Origin: Myotis daubentonii
Taxonomy: Eukaryota; Chordata; Mammalia; Chiroptera; Vespertilionidae
Assembly: GCF_963259705.1 (NCBI RefSeq)
Contig: NC_081840.1
Location: 4,521,062-4,585,061, forward strand
Reading direction: 5' to 3'
Length of the DNA: 64,000 bases
The notes beneath the pieces are model-generated. The model was not told the DNA's origin. It did no database searches and worked only from the letters and a program-made list of their open reading frames with translations. The first letter of the stretch is position 1. Every line of letters starts with the position of its first letter. Made by a program: the position numbers and the translations under genes. This document shows, piece after piece, positions 24,600 through 34,794 of the stretch.

Positions 24600-25885
24600 T
24601 CATTTGATTCATGCCAACTGTTCCTATTTCCAATGTCTGTAAGAAAACTACAGATTTCTTTCCCAGAAGTTTCTTGAGACGATAAAGGAAGGCAATGCCT
24701 GTAAACCCAGCTTTGTATTGTCTACTGAGACGGCCCAGAAGTAGTGACAGCGGGTGGCAATGAGGACTCCTAGGATCCAGATTCAGTCTCAGATGTCATC
24801 CTCCAGTAAAAGTCTGGAGAAACGGCGGGTTCCAGGACTGGTGCCAAAGCGTGGAAGGGGGGCCTGGAGGGTCTAGCGGTGCCTGAATATGAGGACCTGC
24901 TCAGGAAAAGACGGGGAGTTTCAAATGGGCCTGGGTCCAACTTGGACTTTGTTCCAACGGCTAAATGGGGGACAGTTTTAACAGTCAGATATACAATGAT
25001 GATGAGGGACTCTAACCCACAGCACCAAATCAGAACCCATACGTCCACACTGAGAGGTACTCTGATATATAAATGACTGGAGAAGAGTCCCCTCTTTCCT
25101 ATAAGAGAATATCAATTTAGAAATCTGTGAAACAATGTAAAAAAATTAAAACACCTTTCTGCAAATACCACAGTAAAAATTGTTCAAGTCAAAAATCCTC
25201 AGCCCTAACTGGTTTCGCTCAGTGGCTAGAGCGTCGGCCTGCAGACTGAAGGGTCCCAGGTTCGATTCTGGTCAAGGGCATGTACCTTGGTTGCAGGCAC
25301 ATCCCCAATAGGGGGTGTGCAGGGGGCAGCTGATCGATGTTTCTCTCTCATCGATGTTTCTAACTCTCTATCCCTCTCCCTTCCTCTCTGTAAAAACTCA
25401 ATAAAATATATATTTTTAAAAAAATCCTCAGTCAATGCTAAACTTAGTGGGTGAAAAATAAGAAGAAACAGGGTATTTACACAATTTCAAAATTCGGTGC
25501 CATAAGCCCCTCGGTGATCATGAAGGAAGAAGCAGTCACGTGCCAGGGGAGACACCTGACATGCCCCGCCGTAGCCTAGTGATCAGAGCGGACATCACCA
25601 CAGCAATGAGACGCATCTCAGGGACCCGGATACTGAGGGCAGCATCACTACTCCGTGACATTCCTGCCGCACACGTATACCTTGAACTTCAGCGTGAGGG
25701 AACCTCGGACCAACCCAAAGGGCAGCTCAGTAAGAGGATCATGCGGATATTCATTTTCTGTCTTTGATTCCTGTCCTGCAGATGCTGATATCTGGGGAAG
25801 CTGGGTGAAAGGTACATGAGAAGTTTGTACTGCTTTTGCAACTCTTTTATAAGTCTAAATTCTTTCAAAATAAAAAGCAAATAGC
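24600..25885 (+). mobile_element. L1-like 3' UTR remnant, plus strand, split by a SINE
   Basis: The right part ends GGGGAAGCTGGGTGAAAGGT, TTGCAACTCTTTTATAAGTC and TTCAAAATAAAAAGC, a characteristic old L1-type 3' terminus. The left part, before the SINE at 25203, has TATAAATGACTGGAGAAGAG-like wording. The subfamily and the left boundary are uncertain. Confidence 0.5.
25203..25419 (+). mobile_element. Ves SINE, full length, with 12-bp TSD
   Basis: The tRNA-like head has an A box (GCTCAGTGGCTAGAGC) and B box (GGTTCGATTCTGG). The body has TCTCTCTCATCGATGTTTCT and CCTCTCCCTTCCTCTCTG, and the tail is AATAAAATATATATTTTTAA. The insertion is flanked by AAAAATCCTCAG at 25191-25202 and again at 25420-25431. 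Both pol III promoter boxes are close to intact and the flanking duplication is perfect, suggesting a fairly recent insertion. Confidence 0.96.
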
Positions 25886-27450
25886 ATTTTTAATTGAAAA
25901 GGAAAACAAGCTGGCTCACTATTTGGCAGATAACAAGGCGCTCAGTGAATGCCACTGCCGTCTCTCTGAACAGGAAGAAGTGATTGTGTAGCATCTCCAA
26001 CCCATTGTCCCCCAGACGGCAAGCCTTGGCCGGAGGGAAGGGCTGAGCACGGAGGCCATGATGTCTTCACACCTGCAGCGAGCTCCAGGGCTGCGGAGTG
26101 GCTGTGGAGGGGAAACATGGGCTGGATTCTGGGAAGAACGATCCCTTTTCTATTCACCGAAAAAAGTACAAAGTGCACACAACCAAATTGGGAGAGACAA
26201 TAGGTCTTCAACAGCCTGTTGCTCTCAGCTGAGCCATTGTGAAGGCCTCCGCACTCAGGGCCACGGCTGAATGAGGCTGCCTCCTCACTTCCAGGGCAAT
26301 TCACTGCGAAGCACATTGTCTCTGTGAGAAGAAAAACGAGGGGGGAAGGGGCAGGGCCTGGCTCACACCTGCGCCCGCGAAGGCAGAAGGTGCCGCTCCT
26401 CTCCCGCGACTCCAGTATGCATTGGATGACCTTCCTTCAGTTAAAAAAAAAAGCGTCCTCCACGGAGGTCACCCTGATGCCATCCTGTATTTAATCTTGG
26501 GTTTTTGGGCCCCCCAGGGTGGGGAGCAGAGAGGCATGCCTTGCCGGAGCCACCTTGGATTTGGCTCCCGCCCGGTCACAATGGACCAGTTTCCCTGGCA
26601 GCGCTCAGAATGAATTCCAAAGCACTTCCTTCTCGGGGCTCATCTGCCTCTGAGCCAGCCTCACCTGCACAGCTCACCCCTTGAACCTCAGGCACCAGGA
26701 CCAGGAGCTGCCCACAGGTGGAGGGGCACATCTTCAAATGCCCTGTCCCTGCCCCGTGACATCTGGGTTCCATGACCATCCTTCCTAGACGTCTCTCTCG
26801 GGACCTCATCCCACTACCTGGAAGAGCAGGAGTCACCCCCACTCTGTGGGTTCCTCCCTTTCTCCTGTGAGGACTCACTTCCCAGCACCACAATTCCTCC
26901 TGCTCCTTCGTCTGTCCTTGGACCCCGACACCCCTGGGTCCCAGTGGCAAGAATGGCCCTGGGCCGGGAGTTTGAACTGAGAAATGCTTGACTGTTGAAT
27001 GCACTGATGAACAGCATTGTGATTCATTTATTTTTTTGGTGCACACGTAAGTAGTTAAGATGTATGTATTGATAAACTATAAATTCACCTTTCCCTATTT
27101 CTCACATGCTGAAGTGTTTGACGAGGAAATGTTTATATAATATAATGAAAATTAAATTAAGAGAAATGCCTAATAAAGAGGAAATATTTTGCATTTACAG
27201 ATATCACTTATCAATTTCCATAAGCATATATCTGCTCAAAATGATGGCTCACTGTCACCAAGTAGTGGGCTAGAAGCAGAGGTCTGCAACCTGATGTCTC
27301 TTTGTTCAGGGGTGGGTAGACTGACGTTACTGATGTTATAGACTCACCCACAGATAAAGACAGGCTACGCCCTCATCAAACAGGACACGTGTGTATGGAT
27401 ATGCAGGGCTGTATTTATCTGTTTGTTTATTGACTTGAATTATAATCTAG
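25886..27450. other. Unique sequence, nothing recognised
   Basis: No confident repeat or gene. Frames at 25942-26316 and 26576-27046 (minus) have no recognisable domain. 27060-27240 is AT-rich. Confidence 0.4.
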
Positions 27451-27936
27451 CTAGAGGCCCGGTGCACGAAATTCGTGCACGGGGGCAGTGGGTGTCTGTC
27501 AGCCTGGCCTGCACCTTCTCATAATCTGGAACCCCTCAGGGGATGTCCGATGGCTGGTTTAGGCCAGATCCTGCAGGATCGGGCCTAACCCAGCCATCAG
27601 ACATCCCTCTCGCAATCCAGGACTGCTAGCTTCTAACCACTCGCCTGCCTGCCTGATTGCCACTAGCCACTCTGCCTGCCTGCCTGATGCCTCTAACTGC
27701 TCACCTGTCTGCCTGATCACCCCTAACCACTCTGCCTGACTGCCTAATCACCCCTAACCACTCGCCTGCCTGCCTGATCGCCCCTAACCACTCTGACTGC
27801 TTGCCTGATCACTCCTAACCACCTCTGCCTTGGGCCCTGTCACTGCAGCTTCATCCAAAAAGACGTCAGGAATGACGTCTGGAAGGCCATTCGGCTGTCT
27901 GGCCTAATTAGCATATTACACTTTTATTATTATAGA
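27451..27936 (-). mobile_element. HeliBat-like Helitron, minus strand, both ends present
   Basis: On the minus strand the 3' end is CTAG preceded by a perfect hairpin (GTGCACGAA, one A, TTCGTGCAC at 27462-27480). The 5' end is the complement of TTAGCATATTACACTTTTAT and ends at 27936, followed by T. The interior has a minisatellite-like series of CCTGCCTGATCACCCCTAAC-type units (27641-27830). No Rep/helicase frame is present. The hairpin is the best preserved in the window apart from the one at 63759. Confidence 0.92.
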
Positions 27937-28689
27937 TTATATTATATGCTAATGCAGATGAAAAAGCTTAGGCTTTTTCTTAGGGGCCCTAAGTAGGAAT
28001 TTTCATGAAATTCCGATGTCAAAAAAATATTTGCCCAACATATTTTATGTACTCAACTTTATTTCGTGCGTGAAGCACAATAAATATATTGTCAACTGCA
28101 CAAGGTCTTAGAACTAAAATAAATCTCACCCTAATCAACACCTAAAGAACTTCAAATCATGATAAACAAAATCAATGGATTAAATCAGAAACTCACAGGC
28201 AATAAAAGGACTTACATACCCTTTATTATTAAAAAAATACACTATAGCCTATTAATAATTTATTAATGTGATTATGGAATTTAATAAATATGTGAAAAAT
28301 AAGTTTGGAAAGAGTTATTCTGCCATTGAAAACAATTTCTTTTCTTACTAAATGGCCTTTATGTCATCACTCCCCTCATTAGTGGTCTAGATCCAGAAGT
28401 CACCCTGCCACCCTGCTTATATTAGGTCCTATTTATCCTCCTCACCCATTAACTTCTCCCCATCCCCACTGTCACCTCACCTGGTCACATGTGTCTTAGT
28501 GAACATCTACAACTGCCCTACGGGTCCCTCTGCTTGGGACCGGCCCAACGCCCCAATTTGTGACCAAATTGATCTTTTCAGAGCAAATCTATAACTTCTT
28601 CCCATAAATGATTCAATGGCTTCCCCTCACCTTGAAGAAAGAAAGGTCCACATTCTTGCAGGATGAACACTCCCTTGACTCCCAGTCCT
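27937..28689. other. AT-rich unique sequence
   Basis: It begins with a perfect short hairpin (GAAAAAGC, TTAG, GCTTTTTC near 27959-27978). The rest is AT-rich and unrecognised; it may be decayed LINE sequence. Confidence 0.4.
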
Positions 28690-28860
28690 GCATTCATTCA
28701 CTCGCTCATTCACTCATCTCCTCACTCTGATGAACTCAGCCACTGTATATGGGATATTGCCTGTTCGCCAGGAACTACCAGTCCACCAGGTACTGAGGCT
28801 TATGTGAGAAACACACAAGAAAGCTCCTGCCCTTGACAGTTACACAGTCTCATGAAGGGC
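28690..28860 (-). mobile_element. L2-like remnant, minus strand
   Basis: CATTCATTCACTCGCTCATT, then CCAGGTACTGAGGCTTATGT and AGCTCCTGCCCTTGACAG, resembles the complement of the L2 3' end, strongly decayed. Confidence 0.45.
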
Positions 28861-29944
28861 CCAGACCTTCAGGGACATAGTGGTTGATAATTCCATAAAT
28901 GCCATAATGCATTTGTCATGGCAGGGTGAGGAGAGAGGAGCCTGGGAAGTTTTCTGTATGACAGAGGGCTTAGGGAGCAAGGAACCTTGTGTGTCTGGAG
29001 AGAAAGGTGATGGGTGAGTTAGAGAACCAGGTTGGCACAAGATTGAGTAAGATACCAAATACCAGGCTAGAGGTTTGGACATTTCCTTGTTGTCAACAGG
29101 AAACCTACCCAAGTTTGTAGTCAGGGGGCCATCATAATCCATTTGCACTTGAGCACCCCATCAATTCAAGGTCCTCATCACCACTCGCTTGCTAAAACCT
29201 CTTTGGTGACACTGCAATGTGTCTCTTTTACTAAAATCATTTAGGATTTAACCCCGGTTTACTTTCAACAGATTCTGAAGTTTCTGCCACAACATGAGGC
29301 TGGGATGAAACAGTCCAGGGATGGTTAAAAGAAACAGAGACAGAAGATGTCCCTGAGTCACCCTGTCATTCTCCTCAAGGTGATTGGGAGGATCCAGAGG
29401 AAACCCAAGCAATAAATTCGACTTGAATAGAGATTGTGGTGCTTGTGCTCACTGGGGACTGTGCCTGCAGGCCTTGATTGACCTAACATGTCACCTGCGG
29501 GTGCTGCTTCCGTGGTGCAGAGGGGACAGCGTCACAGTGTCTAATAACTGATCTAATAGCGAGTCAGACATCCCTCCGTTGCCCTGGGTTCATTATGCTC
29601 CATCACCTTAACAAAGGCCCTCGTCCTCTGCTCATTCAGCCGTGGCCTGCTTCTTGACTCGAATTGTCTGGGACAGCCGGGTCTCACCTGAGCGCCTTGT
29701 CGGGTTGTATTATGGTACCTGACCTACTTTGTACAAGTCTCAGACTGTAGCATGAGCATCATAAGCCCTATGGATGCCCTCTGGACCTCTGGCTATAGGC
29801 AGTGTAGGTGCAGAATCCCAAAAGGGACCTTCAGGATCATCTATCCTAACCCTTACTCTGCCCCACCTTCTATGCACACCCCTCAGCTGCCCTGTCTTTG
29901 AGGAGTGGCCAGCTGGCCAACACTCATGAATTCCCAATCAATGA
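28861..29944. other. Unique sequence, nothing recognised
   Basis: No gene or confident repeat is visible. Confidence 0.4.
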
Positions 29945-30460
29945 ATGGTATTCATTCACTCACTCAACAAATGTTTATTGGTCATCGGCTCTGTGTCTTA
30001 GGTATTGTTCTCAGGTATTGGCACCATCACAGGATAAGACACTGTTTCTGCCAGTCCAAGCAACACTCAAGGTAGTTAATCAGGTGATTGAGTTTCAGAG
30101 CTTTAAAGGGACAGAAGGAAGCATGATGACAACATGGAAAGAGGAACTCTACCTAGTCTGGGGGTTTAGGAGATGCCTTCTTGGGGCAGAGACTCTAAAC
30201 CCAGAAGCAGGAGGACAAGTCGGACTTGACTCATGAGCTGGTGGAAATGGGACACCCAGAAGAGAAAATCTAAGTGCAAATTCAGAGTGAACGAGGAAAG
30301 CTTGTAAGGCCAGCAGGCCTAGATCAGAATGCAAGAAGGTTTAGTGGTCTGGGTCCTGGGGGCCCTATGGGGCATGTTAAGAATCTGGGTCTTTGTCCTT
30401 AGAACAATGAGAAGTATTTAAGCAAGAGAATGACATGATCAGAATGGTCTTTGACAAATA
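29945..30460 (-). mobile_element. L2 LINE, minus strand, about 500 bp
   Basis: It starts at the complement of the L2 3' terminus (GTATTCATTCACTCACTCAA, CAAATGTTTATTGGTCATC). It continues into the interior with GTATTTAAGCAAGAGAATG then ACATGATCAGAATGG, the complement-side wording of L2 upstream of the tail. It is non-coding and decayed. Confidence 0.7.
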
Positions 30461-30732
30461 TTTTTCTAACTAAAGATAAAAATAATTCAGGTCTAACTGT
30501 TAAGATATGAAATTTCTTTTCCTTATATTTTGCAAGACACCAGGCAGTGCTGTATCTGAATCTGAACTTGATCTCGTAGCAGGTGAATGGTCTGAGGCAC
30601 ATTTCCCATAATCTCAGAGCCTCATTTCTCTTACTCATCCATTTATCAATTCATCCCCATCTGATTGAGCCAACGATGATTCAGGACGATCAGAAGTTGC
30701 ACAGGGGTGTTTTCCAAAGCTCCTCTCAGAAA
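30461..30732. other. Unique sequence, nothing recognised
   Basis: A short block between two L2-like pieces; no feature is supported. Confidence 0.35.
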
Positions 30733-30815
30733 GTTCATTTTGATTCAACCACAAATGATTCCCGAACACCTACTCTGTGCAAAGCTCCAGGGACTGGAAA
30801 ATAAATAGCACAGCA
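30733..30815 (-). mobile_element. L2 3' end fragment, minus strand
   Basis: AACACCTACTCTGTGCAAAG then CTCCAGGGACTGGAAAATAA and AGCACAGCAGTGAGAG follows the L2 3' terminus complement. Confidence 0.55.
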
Positions 30816-31934
30816 GTGAGAGGCCCACGCTTGGCCTGGGTGGGTCAGGGAGCACAGATGAGGAAGCAGACACCCATGCTTATATATGTTCAGGCCCAGA
30901 GAGAAAACTGGCCTGTGTAAAACAGCTGAGACTCACTCAAGGACAAAGTGTGAGCATGCCCAAGTTCAAAGTGCTGGTACCTTACGCTCAGGGTTAACTT
31001 CCCCCAGCCACCTCTGTCTCTGTCTTGCCTGTCTAGTCCTCTGGGTCTCAGCTCTGGCCTCACTACATCTGGGTAGAACTCTATGAACCGCAAGATGGGG
31101 TTAAAGACCTACATTCCCCACTCTCTCAGAAGGTCAGACCCACTGGTTCAGGAATTTCCCATGGCCTGTCTATGCCTCTGGCTCCCTCCACAGACATTGG
31201 CCATGGAGGGCAGGGACAGAGTTGATTTTGTCCTGGCTGTTTCCTATACTGTGTAGCAAAGTAAGAGGCATTTTTATGTGTGGGTAACAGATACCTGATC
31301 ATATATAAGGGAAGAATGGGTGAATGGTGCAGGCAGTGCTCATTGTGATGTGCGCTATCCCTGTCTAGAATAAAATTAAAAATAACTCCAATTAACAAGA
31401 GAATCTTGAATGAGCTCAAAATCAAATTAGTTAATTTGCTTGTTCAATTAATATTTACTGATCAAGGTGTGCACCTTGGGAATATCCTACAGGAATATAA
31501 AAATAGGTCATTCAGGCCAGGCCAATGGGATAGAGGGGAGGCAGAAAATTGCAAGGGAGGGAACACATCCTATTGAAAGTTATCATACAATCAAATCCCT
31601 TAGTTCTGACGGAAACCAGATATTGAAGGCTTTTTAAAAGAGAAAATCAATAAAATTTATATTACACTGTGAAGTAGTGAGCGCTCACTTTGCAAGACAA
31701 GGATTTGCAAGGGTAAATTGCTACATTTCTACAAAAGGGAACTTTAGAAAAGAGATACACACCAGTCATGTTGGGGTTGAAATGCAGATTCCTGGGCTCC
31801 ACTGATGGAGCTTAGAGCACAGAATATCCGAGACAGGCCCTGGACCTGCATCCAGCTGGTCATTGGAACCCAGCACTGGGAACCCAGCCTTGAGGCTAGG
31901 AAGGCAAGCTTCCTCATTGCACAAAGGAGAAAAC
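30816..31934. other. Mostly unique sequence
   Basis: 31760-31870 may hold a decayed MER20-like piece (TGAAATGCAGATTCCTGGGC, TCCACTGATGG). Otherwise nothing is recognised. Confidence 0.35.
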
Positions 31935-32318
31935 TGAGGCTTAGGTATGGGCTGCTGTATTAAAAATGCCATAGACAGGGTGGTTTATAAACCACAGAAA
32001 TGCATTTCTCACAATCCTGCAGGCTGGAAGTCCCAGGTCAGTGGGCCTTCAAGGTCGGGTCCTGGTGAAGGCCCTCTTTCTGGTCCCAGGCTCTGGGCTT
32101 ATCCCTATGACCTCACAGGATGGACAGCAGAGAGGGAAAACTTGCTCTCTGGTGACCTTTACAAGGCCACTAATCCCATTATGGGGCCCCACCCTCATAT
32201 CCTCTTCTAATCTTAATCACCTCCCCAAGGCCCTACTCTCTGACACCATCACATTAGGGGGAAGGGTTTCAGTATATGAATTCTGGGGTAACACGAACAT
32301 TCAGCCCCTAGCAGGTTC
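31935..32318 (-). mobile_element. MLT1/MST-like MaLR LTR, minus strand
   Basis: GGGCTGCTGTATTAAAAATG, GGTGGTTTATAAACCACAG, CTCACAATCCTGCAGGCTGG and AAGTCCCAGGTC open the complement of a MaLR LTR. CACCATCACATTAGGGGGAA, TTTCAGTATATGAATTCTGG and CATTCAGCCCCTAGCA close it. It is a solo LTR with no internal sequence. Confidence 0.8.
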
Positions 32319-32496
32319 TTTGTATGATGTCCTGGCGTTCATGTTGCTGCTCTGTGGTATATCTGGGGCTCTGAGCTAAGATTTCCAGCTCAAAGCCATG
32401 TTCTTTCCCCAGAGGAGCAGTTTGTTCTGTGATCTGCTTGGCCTCTTTCTTGGAGCCAGATGGAGGGGATATTAACCTAGGAGAAGAGGACAAATA

Positions 32497-32623
32497 CAGG
32501 GTGGGGCAAAAGTAGGTTTACAGTTGTGAGTATGGGAAGCACAGAGTTTATTTTTAAATGATTTATTCATTATTGTATTGTTTTCCATTTGAACAACTGT
32601 AAGCCTGCTTTTGCCCCACCCTT
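32497..32623. mobile_element. Mariner-type MITE with 31-bp inverted ends
   Basis: The left end (32497-32527) begins CAGGGTGGGGCAAAAGTAGG. The right end (32593-32623) is its inverted complement, CTGCTTTTGCCCCACCC included, with about 28 of 31 positions pairing. TA precedes the left end. The 65-base spacer is AT-rich and lacks transposase. It is a short Tc1/mariner-derived palindromic element; transcribed, it would fold into a long hairpin. Confidence 0.9.
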
Positions 32624-33382
32624 TTTATGTTTAACAAAGCGCCACAGGGAAGAAATGTACCCACCTTCCCTGATCCCCAAAGAAAATGCTCTAGAAAAGC
32701 CATCTCCTTATGTGGCTTCTCATTCATTCCTACACTCAGCAGAAACCCTGGCCCCACCACCTGTGGCACCGATCTGTGCAGGCGGAGAGATTTAAGAATG
32801 ATTCCCATGTGAGAGGCCAGCACTGTGCCATCTGTACACACAGAATACTGCAAAGCACAGCTTCTACCGGGGTGAGGGTGGGAGGGAATTGGAGATACCC
32901 ACTCAGTTGTATTCCCAGTAGTGGGGACTCAGTGTGTGCAAGTCAGAGAGAGCACAGGACATTGAAGATTTACAGGACGGTCCCTGGACATTTAGCTCCA
33001 AAAGCAAAACATCATTTCCACTGAATTACAAGTCCCTAGTCTCTGTGAACTGAGCCAAATGACCCCATTGTACACCAAGAGACCTCACCTGGAAACAGCA
33101 TTGGGGGTGGGAGGCCAGCCCAGTGTCAGTCAGCTGATGTGGTTGATATTGGAGTCAGTGGGTCAGATGAGGCGGAATTTACATTTAAATGTATAGTGTT
33201 GCTTAACCAGTCTGTGTATTCCTAGCCCCTCTGTGGACCTCCTCAAAGGCAGGAGTGGTTAAGTTTAACTTGTTTGTTTTTCACAACAAACAGGACATTT
33301 ATATGTGCTGAGTCTCATGCTGAGGGTTTTATTTACATTACTTATTTAATCCTCAAATTTGTCCCTTTAAAGGTTCCTTCAG
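32624..33382. other. Unique sequence, nothing recognised
   Basis: Several short overlapping frames on both strands; no domain, repeat or RNA was recognised. Confidence 0.4.
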
Positions 33383-33590
33383 CCCCGGCAGGCATAGCTT
33401 AGTGGTTGAGCGTTGACCCATGAACCAGGAAGTCACTGCTCCATTCCCAGTCAGAGCACATGCCCGGGTTTCCGGCTCAATCCTCAGTGTGGGGCATGCA
33501 GGAGGCAGCCAATCAGTGATTCTCTCTCATCATTGCTGTTTCTCTCTCTCCCTCTCCCTTCCTCTCTGAGATCAATAAAAATAAAAAATA
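33383..33590 (+). mobile_element. Ves SINE, plus strand
   Basis: Head GCTTAGTGGTTGAGCGTTGA (A box), B-box region GCTCCATTCCCAGTC (mutated from GGTTCGATTCC). The body has GATTCTCTCTCATCATTGCT and CTCTCCCTTCCTCTCTGAGA, with an ATAAAAATAAAAAATAAAAT tail. It belongs to the SINE variant with the '-GTTGAGCGTCGAC-' head. Confidence 0.92.
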
Positions 33591-33742
33591 AAATAATACT
33601 GTGTTATTCAGAGAAATAATGTGAGCTGCAACAAGTATACTACAAGCCCCAAATCTCACTGGTTTAATAAAATTACACTTTATTTTTCACTCATGCCACA
33701 GTGCAATGGGGTGATCAGAGCAGAAAGTTCTGCTCCATGGAG

Positions 33743-33859
33743 CTGCCTCTTGCAAGCCCCACACTGGGGATCGAGCCAGCAACCCAGGCATGTGCCCTGA
33801 TCGGGACTCGAACCGCGACCTCCTGGTTCACAAGTCGACCCTCAACCATGAGCAACACA
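33743..33859 (-). mobile_element. Ves SINE head fragment, minus strand
   Basis: Complement of the tRNA-like half only: CCTCTTGCAAGCCCCACACT, GGGACTCGAACCGCGACC (B-box complement), GACCCTCAACCATGAGCAA. The 3' half and tail are missing. It lies about 150 bp from, and inverted to, the SINE at 33383. Confidence 0.85.
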
Positions 33860-34360
33860 GTATTATTAACGTCATTTTTCCAGTAAGGAAACTAACTTTG
33901 CAGCTAGCCATTGCAGAACTTTGGCCGATGGCTCCACATTGTGCTTGTCCCAGTACATAGGCTATCCCACCACACACATGCCACCTCCGTGTTTCAGATA
34001 AAAGGATGGGGTCCCGCCATGAAAACAAACTCTGCCATCCCCTCTGGGGCTGCTCCTGGAATTATCGGTGGCACAAAAGGAGGGGCCTGAGATTAAGGGT
34101 GCTGGGTTCCTATGGCCCAGAATTATTTCTAGCCATTGCGTTACCAGAATCTCCTCTCCCCGGCTCCTGGGCCAGGTAGTGGATGGGTGAGTCCCAGCTG
34201 GATGACATCCACAAAACATTCCAGTGGCATTGGATGTGGCTCAGGAAGAGCCGGGTGTCTGGCAGGGTGATGTCGCTTGGAACCACACAGACCAATTTCT
34301 TGGAAGGACAAACTGTTGTAATTCCAGGGACAGAAAAGGTTATTTTTATATGCAACATTG
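33860..34360. other. Unique sequence, nothing recognised
   Basis: Possibly an old decayed repeat, but I cannot assign a family; no gene is supported. Confidence 0.35.
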
Positions 34361-34575
34361 GTGTGCATTTGTGTGTGTGTGTGTGTGTATTTACATAAGG
34401 TTATATGTATGCAATAAATATGCAAATATTGTGGAATGTATGCATATATGAGCATACATATTCAATAAATATGCAAATGTTGGATTGTGTGTCTGTGTGG
34501 GTACATGTATCCATGCACGTGCATGTGCACGCGCGCGCGCACACACACACGCACACACACACGCACAAACAACCT
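34361..34575. repeat. TG/CA/CG alternating tracts and duplicated AT-rich unit
   Basis: There is a TG run near 34370-34388. The unit AATAAATATGCAAAT occurs near 34412 and again near 34463. A dense CG/CA run (GCACGCGCGCGCGCACACAC within 34514-34568) follows. It is an alternating purine-pyrimidine zone with unusual CpG density for vertebrate non-coding DNA. Confidence 0.85.
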
Positions 34576-34679
34576 GGCCCATAAGCATCATTGTGTGTTT
34601 ATATATGACATATATAAATGTGTGTATGTGCAAGTGAGCAAATATTATGCCCATGTCAGTTCGTACACAAAGCACTGTG

Positions 34680-34794
34680 TGTATAGGTACATTTGTGAGT
34701 ACACAAAACACAGAGTTTATTCTCATATTATTATTTATTCATTCTTGTATTATTTTCCATACAAACAAATGTAAACCTATTTTTCCTCACCTTG
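34680..34794. mobile_element. Second mariner MITE, left end eroded
   Basis: The interior ACACAAAACACAGAGTTTAT and ATTGTTTTCCAT-like wording (here TATTATTTTCCATACAAAC) matches the element at 32497. The right end, AAATGTAAACCTATTTTTCC then TCACCTTG before TA, is a decayed version of its terminus. The left terminus is mostly lost in TG-rich sequence (GTATAGGTACATTTGT remains). Confidence 0.75.

Noticed and set aside
25203..25290. tRNA gene (A and B boxes)
   Set aside because: It is the tRNA-derived head of a Ves SINE with body, tail and target duplication.
27641..27830. CRISPR-like array of repeated units
   Set aside because: The units are imperfect, without unique spacers, and belong to a Helitron minisatellite in a mammalian genome.
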